DNA of 39,647 nucleotides, from NCBI GenBank assembly GCA_003427395.1, contig BFEA01000364.1, forward strand, positions 880,806 through 920,452. Direction: 5' to 3'. The DNA comes from Chara braunii (Eukaryota; Streptophyta; Charophyceae; Charales; Characeae). The notes under the pieces were generated by a model. The model had not been told where the DNA came from. It did not search any database and saw nothing but the letters and a program-made list of their open reading frames with translations. Below, one piece after another: positions 31,714 through 39,647 of the stretch. Every line of letters starts with the position of its first letter. Position 1 is the first letter of the stretch. The position numbers and the translations under genes are program-made.

Positions 31714-34700
31714 TGCGAATACCCTAACAAGGGTATCCGCCCAGGTTTTTGCAAATAACAGAAAAATGTTTGGTTTAAAGTTTAAGTATACCGCGCTAAG
31801 CGCGGCTGCGTTTGTTATTGCGTTGACTAGGTGGTTGACCACAATAGCGAGTGTGTGAGCGCCCAAGTTTAAGGCGTTCGTGATTCTTTTCTGTTGTTGA
31901 TCGTAAGAGTCGGCTCGGACCTCGGTCGTTTTGCTTAGGTGATATTAAATATTATTTCATTTTGATTAAACCAGGATTTATGAATATTTTTTGCGATGGA
32001 ATCATGTGGGGGTGTGTTGTATTCGCGGGATTGCCTGTTGTGCAATTACAAATTGTTTTCGTGGCTGCACTGCGGCCGCGCCCTATTAGGACGTGGTGCC
32101 GTGGGCGGAGCACGGGGCAATGATTGTTTTAAGGGCCTGCGGGGGCCGTAGCCCGTGGGGTCCGTGGTCGTGGCTTCCCTCGCTTCCCACTGGGAGAACG
32201 TCGATACGCCCCGAGCGGGCCGCCGGACGGCGACAGGGAAAATTTGCTGCTACCACCAAGGTCCGTACTAGACCCAGTCTCCTAAGGCCCATGCTCGGGC
32301 CTTACGGCAGGCCGAGCCTTTAGTACCGTGGCCTGCTGTTTGAAGGGGAGTCTGGCCAGTGGAAGCCCGAAGGGGTGCTGGGTTTCGAACAACACTGAGG
32401 GGGTTGTGGTGACGGCCTGCCGAGCAGTGACCAGCTGCGTATAGGGGTGAAAGACTAATCTAACCGCCTCGTACCTGGTCCTCTCCGAAGTTTCCCTCCG
32501 AAAGGCTGGAGCCAGTAAGGATGAGGCCAGAGGGAACTCTGGCTGAGGCTCGCAGTGATACTGAAGTGCAAATCGTTCATCGGGCCTGGGCTTAGGGGCG
32601 AAGACTCCGCGACCCGTCTAGCAGCCGATCCCCTCCGAAGATTCGCCAGGCCGACCGGCTGTTGGACCACGCGGTGTGTTGAGAAGCAGGGGAATGACGG
32701 GCAGCGCTGNGCAGCATTCGGGACGGGCAGTGAGCGGAAAGAGGCAGCAGGCGCCGATATCAGGCAGGGCGAGNAAGAAGTAGGACAGGGAGNCGGCAGG
32801 CCCGAGGCCAAGTGCGGTAGTACGGCCAGCGGGGGCTGAACCCGNGCGGCGTTATGCACCGGGTGCATCCGACAGCGGAGCATGACGGGGAAATGACCAG
32901 GGCGGTGCATGGCAGAAGGGATGAGCACCGGGGTACGTAGAGGTAAGGCGGAGAGACGAGTTAGCGGGCGCAGCANACGAGGCNGGTGGCAGCAGAGGAG
33001 CCGTGGACGCTAAGGCAGTGGAGTGAGGGGGAGGAACTAGCNAGTGGAATGAACCGGGGCGCGTTTTTGCGTCGGGTTCATTCAGAAAAGGCAGCAGCGG
33101 GAGGGATAACTATGGCGGACTTCGAAGGTGATCACTGACCGGCTGCCGGTATTGACCAACACACACATCCGGGCAGCGCAGATTGGAAGCGCAGGAAAGG
33201 CCAGGGGAGCGGAACTGAATATCGACGTAAAGGGGTATAGGGTACATACGGGATAGAGGGCGACGCTGTGCAGTAGCAAGGCGGAGCTGCAGAAGCAGAC
33301 ATCGAATGTAGGGAGGTGGGAGGCGATCNNNGGAACAGGGGAGCAGTCGGGCGAACGGTGCTAGGACGGGAAGGTGCGGCGCTGATGTAGGTGGCGTCAT
33401 GGCAGCGTGAAGTCGGGCGACTGGGCAAAGGAAATAACGGGATGAATACGGGTAGTTTATTGCGCNCCGTGCATGCAGGCGAGGAGAACGGGTACTGATT
33501 AGGCGGAGCAGNGGGCACTGNGCAGAAGTGGCGACGGGCACTGAAGAAGTAAAAGAAAAAAATAAAGAAAAGAATCTGGGTGCTCTCCGCGTCCAGGTGN
33601 NTTCGGAAGTGGAAGACGAGGGAGATGGTGAACAGNGAGGGAAGAGGAAGCTTTCTCGACCGATTNATAATGAAATCGGCCCNGAGAAGATGGTAGATAG
33701 GGGTTATTTGACAAGGCGAGATGGATGATAGAGTTAGAATGGCAGATGGGTTAGTATAGAACGAGTTGGTGAGAGTGAAGGTGCGTGGAGTTATGGCGGA
33801 GTGAGGAAGGAAACGAATGCGATTCACTCATTCCTGAGCGGAAAGAGGTGAGAAAAGATTCGATTCTGGGGTTCTTACCCCGGGCGAATNNCGTAGTAGT
33901 GCGAGTTCTAGCATTGGGTNAGTGGATAGAGAGTTAGTAGGAANTGGGGCTGCGCGATACTATGGGGGGAGAAGGCTGTGGAAAAAGAGGATGAATCTGC
34001 CCGTTTTCTAGTAAAAGATTCGCCCCCACTTTCTGCTTTTATTTNTTTCGTCTTCTTTTCTCTNTTNCCCCCCCCCCTTTNTGATTCTTTCCTTACTTGA
34101 TGAGTGATGCGTTCGGCTGTCTTGGCTGTCGAGGAGTCTCGTTTTACCTCTCTGCGAACATGGGTGAAAGGGTAGTGTACCTGTTCGAGTTCTAGCAGAA
34201 GATTCAGCGAGTTTGGGGCGGAAGCGGCCGGGCAGTTCGGAGGTAAACGGGCGTAACGACTGAAGTTCGTATGCACNTACCCNCACACACCTGACGGATG
34301 CACCCGGTCCTGTCCGGGCAGGCGATTNACTTGATCTTGCTCGCTGCCTCCAAAGGAGCTTGCGTGGTGNANCCGAGCTTGATTGGANGCCTATCTGCTG
34401 GCCGCGACAGNTGTCTGCGACAGTCGACTGAGTGACTGTTTTCAGTGAGGAGTGGGTTCGACTGTGTTCTACAGTCAACTCGATCTGAGTTTCGCAGTCC
34501 AACTTAGCCTGTGTTCCACAGTCTTATTCAGCCTGTTGCACAGGGTGGAGAAAAAATAACTGTGGAAGGCAGGATCTGCAATGAGGGATGAGTTGTAGGA
34601 TGGGCTATTAGTCATAGNTGGGCTATTAGTCGGAGCTATGTGGAGAGAATGTGACTGCTACAGACACTGAGCGTCCGGTGGAGCCGCCCCCTCGTTGAGT

Positions 34701-35694
34701 TTCTAGCTGCTGCATGCTACTGCGGACTGTGGTGGCTACTATGAACTGCTGGTGTTTTGATTATGTGTGACGGTGGCTCTATTGAGTAGGATACGGACTG
34801 TTACTACCGCTGTTTGGTTGCTGGGTTATTTGGCAGTGGACAGGCTGTTGCAGGCATCAACATTCTCGTCACCTGGAAATTTTGGCGTGCTGCTGTTATC
34901 TGATGACTACCACTGTATACAACTGATTAATACCTGTTGATTACTGCGGACAGCTGCGTACAGCCAGAAGCCACGAGGGACTGCCGATTGGGCACTATTG
35001 ATATATATATATATTGGATTGTGGCCGACTGTTGGGTGGCCGCGAAGAGACTAGGGAAGGTGCTGGGATTCGGAGGAATGATTGGGCTGCAAGATTGAAG
35101 GTAATTGCAGATTGAGGGACCTTCAGAGGATCGACGATTAATTGACTTCAGGGCTTGACCAAGCTGATGCAGGTTGGCCATCATTGCAGGGCCCTCAGGC
35201 GTTGAAGGCAACAAGACCCTCTCACGCGAGTCTAAGTGTACCATCCTTGGATCTCGAGAGTCTCAAATTCATCTCTTTCTGCCCTTCTAAGTCTAAGTCT
35301 AGTCCTGATTTGAGAGGAAGGCGGCAGGCGGGATTGCAACCCATAGGACCGCAGCAAGACTCTGTGGGGAGTTTGCCCACCGATTGCGGGAGCTCTGTCG
35401 GGACTCAGGAGGAGTCCTGGAGGCAGGGAATCGTCAGGTAAACTATTTCCGTCTGTACAACCTACTACCACCCATGTCTGTTTGTCCCCCTGCAGTATGA
35501 CTGTTGTATGCATGAGGTTGTCCCTATGGCTTTTGCTTTCTCTTCAGGACCCAAATCAGACTGAATGGAAGGAACGTGTGAAAGTGAAGTCTAAGTTTCT
35601 TCTTTATTTTGGTTGAAAGCAGACGAAGGGATAAATTGGGGGGAAGGTGGGAGGAAGGTAATCTTGCATGCGTTTGGAAGGGTAAACCAAAGCC

Positions 35695-36376
35695 TGAGCA
35701 TTGTTTTCATGGTGAATGGCTCAGGGCTGTGTTTTGTTTGACTCTTTTCTGAAGGACCAGGCATTGTTTCCGAGATGAATGGCCTGGTTGCTGTGTTTAT
35801 TTAGTTGTTTTCTGGGAAACCAGGCATTGTTTACATGGTGAATGACCTGTTTGCTCTAGTTAACTCTGGGGGTTTGCCTGATTGAAGGATTTTAAGTTCT
35901 TGTTTATTCTGAGAGAGGATTTCTGGTCTAAGGCTCAGCATTGTTTCCATGGTGAATGGTTTAGCCTGAAAACCACACACATAAGTTAAGCTGAGTGTAA
36001 AGTAAAAATATCTACATTTGCATGTGAACTGACAGCTGGGCATTGTTTCCATGGTGAATGATCCAGCGTTAAGCCATATCATTAAGAACAGAAAGGAAAA
36101 AATACGAAGTCTAAATGGAAATAGTTTTGGGCAAGCTGAACATTGTTTCCATGGCGAATGGTTCAATCCCCTGCCCATATTTGCTTTCCTTTTTTTTGAA
36201 AACAAAGTCAGAGAAATACTAAACCTTGGATATTAAACGGCTCAGGGCGGCTAAGCATTGTTTCCATGGCGAATGTCCTAGTCATACGCCCAAAAGAAGA
36301 GAGAAGTAGTTGTGCAACCTGTTCATGTATATTTTAAAGGCAAGTTGGGCATTGTTTCCATGGCGAATGGTCCAGC
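35695..36376 (+). repeat. Hairpin array 1 in the right LTR
   Basis: The eight stem-loops described for 16422-17103 recur here at an offset of 19,273 bases. I found no differences between the two copies at the stem-loops. Confidence 0.78.
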
Positions 36377-36689
36377 TCTATGTCTTATGTAAGAGGGGAA
36401 TAAGGGTTCAAGGACTTAAAAGATTCATAAACTATCTATAAGGAATGAACTTGGGGCAGGTGAGAGTACTTACCTTTGTGGTTTGGCTTGCATGTGACTG
36501 AGTGAGGCCACTACTTAGTCTGAGTTTCAGGTTGGTAGGTAGTTGCTTTCGTTGCTCGCCACGTGCTAGAGTCATAGGAGTTAGTATCAATTCTTGCATT
36601 TTCTGTAATAACTTTCTTTACATAGGTCAATTCTTGCATTTTCTGATACATTTTCTTATACTTGGCTTTGTATAAATCTTGGCAAGCTA

Positions 36690-37331
36690 CTTTCTCTACG
36701 GGAAGCGCTGCCGAAATTTCTACAAATCCAAGGAGATAGTTAAATTTTGGCTTGTCGAAAGTTCAACTTTGTCCTTTCTCTTATCTGACTTAATTAAAAT
36801 CTGGGAAGTCTCCTTTTCTAAAGGGAGTGCTGTTCAAATTCTTGCTAAATCAAGGAGTTAGACAAAATTGAACTTTGGGAGGTGAAAATTACTTTCAAAT
36901 TCTGAACCTAGCCTTGTATAGATTTCGGAATAACACTTTTCTAGAAGGAGTGATGCCAAAATTTCTACAAAATTAAGGAATAAGTTAATTTCAGTCTAAG
37001 GTTGAGTACGAGCTGTTGATCGAGTTCATATCTGACTGAGTATAAATCGGGGAAGTCTCCCTTTCTAAAGGGAGTGCTGCCCAAATTTCTACTAAATCAG
37101 AGAGTTAGACAGAATTTGACTTTCCAGAGTTAGACAAAATTTGATTTTCCTGCTGTATATCTGACTTGGTAAAAATATGAAAAGTCTTCTTTTCTAAAAA
37201 GGGTGCTGCCCAAATTTCTACTATTTCAGGGAGTTGAACAAAATTTAGCTTTCCAAAGTTAGAAATTATTTATATTTCTCATATTTAGACTTATATAAAT
37301 TCTGAAAAGGCGTTTTTCCTACTGGAAGCGC
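36690..37331 (+). repeat. Hairpin array 2 in the right LTR
   Basis: The six units of 17417-18058 recur at the same offset. Unit 5 is free of N bases here. Unit 6 has one change (CTACT instead of CTACG at the loop) that removes its innermost pair. Confidence 0.72.
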
Positions 37332-38250
37332 TGCCGAAATTTTCTTAGTTTAAAGGCGATGGACTATATTTTTATAGGTGGCGATTCAGGCAATCCACCC
37401 AGAATAAGGGGAGATTCCGTAGTTAGTCTACCTTTAGTTTAAGCATTTGGTTTAAAAATAGACTTAAGTTTAGCTTATAAGAGAGATTTTTGAGTGAGGA
37501 TGTATTATGGAGTTATATTCTCCATACACTTATGATCTTAGCTTGGGGATTGGTCTGCCATATGTCTCAGGTCCTTTGATCATTTGATCCAAGTTCAGGG
37601 CTAGATCCAGCTTGATCCCTTGAAAATCACTTACTGTTATCACGGATAACAGGTCGGTTGCCGATTCGTCGGTCTACGACTCAATTTCAACTATCCCTCT
37701 ACACTCAACCTAAAAGGCTTTAGCCCTGGTGATTTCGTGGTTTTATTAAGGTTTCACCCACACTTTTATTGAATTGCCATTTAACAAAGGTGTTGAGTAT
37801 CTAATTAAGGTTGGTTGGAAAGGAGGTTTGGGGCTTGCATGGCTAAAGCGAGGGGTATGAGTGTCGAAGGTGGTTGGAGTTGACTTCGTGTAGTGTGTGG
37901 GCTGTTGATTTGGTTCGTTGATGTGATGGCAGGTATCTGCTGTGAAGCAGATTCTGAATCTCGTTGCCTACGATCACACATATACATATTATTTTGAGAA
38001 ACCTAGTGACACCGTGAAAAGTGATCGTCACATACTTAACCCTTATATATGTATACATGGGTATACTTGGGATGAATGTTTGCATGGGTTGAAGAGCCCC
38101 ACATTAGAGCCCCACTCATAAGTTGAGACTGAGGGACTTAGGGGGAGGTCTCTCCTTTTATTCTTGTCTCTTGCTTTTTGATGATTTTCTTGGTCGGACG
38201 TTTGGTCCTGCTCCGGGATTCGAGATCCTTGACCAAGACATCCCAAGCCC

Positions 38251-38399
38251 TAGGCTCTGCAGGGGAGGGGTTTTCCCTCGCGCAGAGCCTATTGGATTTG
38301 CCTACCGAGACACTCAGGCAGAGAGTCTAAGGTGCAGCGGTGGCTGCACGACTATTTCCTTCAGCCGTGCAATGTCGTGAAGGGTTAGACCCCCACGAC
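38251..38399 (+). promoter_or_regulatory. Hairpin cluster near the right LTR 3' end
   Basis: Counterpart of 18979-19127. The 41-nt hairpin is unchanged. The GTGCAGC/GCTGCAC hairpin keeps its stem with one loop substitution. GTCGTGC has become GCCGTGC, weakening one of the alternative helices in this copy. Confidence 0.55.
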
Positions 38400-39152
38400 A
38401 CTTCAAGTCTGACGCTCGAGTGTCATAAGTGGTACTCGGATCCTCGAGGGACCGCTTGATTATGGGCACTACATAGTACGTCATCGTTGCGACTGCTTGT
38501 GTACGCCTGCATTGCAAGTCGATATGAGTATGCCCTGCGTCCGCGCGGTTTTATACTAAGTTCAGCGCGCGACGCCTATCCGATTTCCGCACTGGAAAGT
38601 TATGGGTTGGCTACCGAGGGGCTAGGAGCATTGTCGCGTTGTTGGTATTGTGTCGTTTCGTATATATGTTGTTTTGTGTGTAGGTGTGTTCGTAAAGTGG
38701 AGTGCGCGTGGTGTGTGGGATGCGTCCTAGTCGACCGACGATGAGTCGCGCTTGGGACCTCAGCCCCCCCAAGATGTCGGTTCGCATGCGGGTCCGATAG
38801 AGGCGTATTATCGCGCGTACCCCCTATGCTACAGCGTTCGAGAAACGCCCTCGGCTGGTCCACCTCTGCGATTGCAACTGATTAGCTTTCGTACTGTGGA
38901 CTGGTAGCTCGGCGGGGATACGCCCACCGAAGGGAGGTGACAGCTCCCGTAAGGTGTAGGTAAGTCGTGCCTCGCGTAGTCCCAATCCTGTCGTAGGGGC
39001 TCGCGAGAGGTATGGCTGGCGCACCCGGCCGGAGCGGCTTGCGGAAGCTCCACGTATATTGCGACGAAGGGTTGTGAAAGCCAACTCCTGCGTGACGCAG
39101 CCGAGAGGGTCCCGCGCTGCCCCCGTGCGGTGCGGGACCGATGCGCCCGACA

Positions 39153-39521
39153 ATGCAAATAGTTTCGGAGTCAACAATGAGAGAAAGGAGAGCTCACGTG
39201 GAGGGTGTCAGTGGGGCAGAGCATGAAAAGGTTCCAAGCAGGGCAAACAGGTAGAGGGAGGAGGAAAATCAGAATGAAGAGGAGGCGAACAAGAGTCAGA
39301 GTGTGATGAACTTGGTGGACCACTCAGGTGAGAACGAAGAAACATCTGACAAAGAAGAAGCAAAAGAGTCGGAAGAGGAGTCTCAAGAAAGAGAGCGTGA
39401 TTTGAGCGAAGCAAGTGAGGGAATATGCGGTAGAAAAATAAAAGCAGGCAAGAAAAAAAAGGAATGCAGAATACGACGTTCGAAAAGAGGCAGGGAGAAG
39501 AAAGCAAAGTACGACGTATAG
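39153..39521 (+). pseudogene. Gene A, probable 3' tail after the retrotransposon
   Basis: The first base after the right LTR opens a frame that runs 122 codons to TAG 39519 with one internal TAG at 39252. The product is highly charged (SEEESQERERDLSEAS, then KAGKKKKECRIRR). This matches the charged C-terminal style of the frame that runs into the left LTR at 12434, so I read the two as one interrupted gene. The link is compositional plus open frames on both sides; it could also be an unrelated charged ORF. Confidence 0.4.
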
Positions 39522-39573
39522 TGAATGTGTGTACGTGGATGTCAACCTGCATTCACACTTGCCTGGGGATGCG

Positions 39574-39594
39574 TATGTGTGTGTGTGTGTGTGT

Positions 39595-39647
<53 letters not shown>
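39574..39647. repeat. (GT)n microsatellite at the window end
   Basis: A GT run of about 74 bases with one AT interruption near 39599-39600. It runs off the end of the window. Confidence 0.95.

Larger units (their letters stand above)
12435..39152 (+). mobile_element. Giant Ty3/gypsy LTR retrotransposon (about 26.7 kb), degraded
   Basis: Two direct repeats of about 7.44 kb (TG...CA) bound an 11.8-kb interior. The interior has, in order, a tRNA-Asp primer-binding site, gag with a CCHC knuckle, retropepsin, RT, RNase H, a DD35E integrase with a GPY module, a second CCHC-ending ORF and a hairpin-rich 3' block. The order PR-RT-RH-IN identifies Ty3/gypsy. All coding frames carry stops or frameshifts, so the copy is non-autonomous today. 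No short target-site duplication abuts the two ends (GTCGG on the left, ATGCA on the right). The flanks both look like parts of gene A. Confidence 0.88.
31714..39152 (+). repeat. Right (3') LTR, about 7.44 kb
   Basis: Matches 12435-19871 over its whole length, with TG...CA ends and an offset of about 19,272-19,281 bases. Long stretches are identical. Others carry scattered substitutions and small indels, mainly near the two ends and at about 34700-35450. Gene-like open frames seen here repeat those of the left copy and I do not call them. The array and hairpin features of the left LTR are all present. Confidence 0.88.

Overview
The window is eukaryotic, repeat-dominated DNA. Microsatellites, minisatellite arrays and one giant LTR retrotransposon fill almost all of it. 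A primer-binding site complementary to a plant-type tRNA-Asp 3' end, a Ty3/gypsy pol and the general style of the repeats fit a large, repeat-rich green-lineage genome, perhaps a charophyte alga. The sequence alone does not prove the species. Every coding region I can support is broken by stops and frameshifts, so the window is mostly fossil mobile DNA.

Layout. 1-2600: three to four tandem units of about 0.7-0.8 kb built from GATT/CATT, GA, GGA and GT tracts plus an 18-bp perfect palindrome. 2600-3010: no gene seen. 3010-4915 and 4910-6900: two linked minisatellite fields with many inverted repeats. 6964-12434: a long degraded ORF (gene A) with an unknown N-terminal region, an acidic linker, a ParB-like segment and a weak methyltransferase-like segment. 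Its lysine/glutamate-rich tail appears to resume at 39153-39521, so the retroelement sits inside it.

12435-39152: an LTR retrotransposon of about 26.7 kb. The two long direct repeats (12435-19871 and 31714-39152, about 7.44 kb each) start TG and end CA. The left one is followed by a tRNA-Asp primer-binding site. The 11.8-kb interior carries gag with a CCHC knuckle and a 30-bp internal repeat, then a retropepsin in the same frame. Next comes a U UUU UUA heptamer in the correct register for -1 frameshifting, then RT, RNase H and a DD35E integrase with a GPY module. After pol lies a second long ORF that also ends in a CCHC knuckle and looks like a second Gag-like protein. The interior ends in a hairpin-rich 3' block.

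The most unusual feature is the non-coding part of the element. The LTR carries one array of eight hairpins that share a loop (ATTGTTTCCATGGYGAAT) but have different stems that still pair, and a second array of six hairpins at about 123-bp spacing. Near the LTR 3' end there is a 41-nt hairpin followed by mutually exclusive helices. A third hairpin array lies upstream of the right LTR. Compensatory changes and G.U pairs suggest selection on RNA structure. Two caveats apply: N bases sit at matching places in both LTRs, so the assembler probably copied consensus between them, and no polypurine tract abuts the right LTR as drawn.
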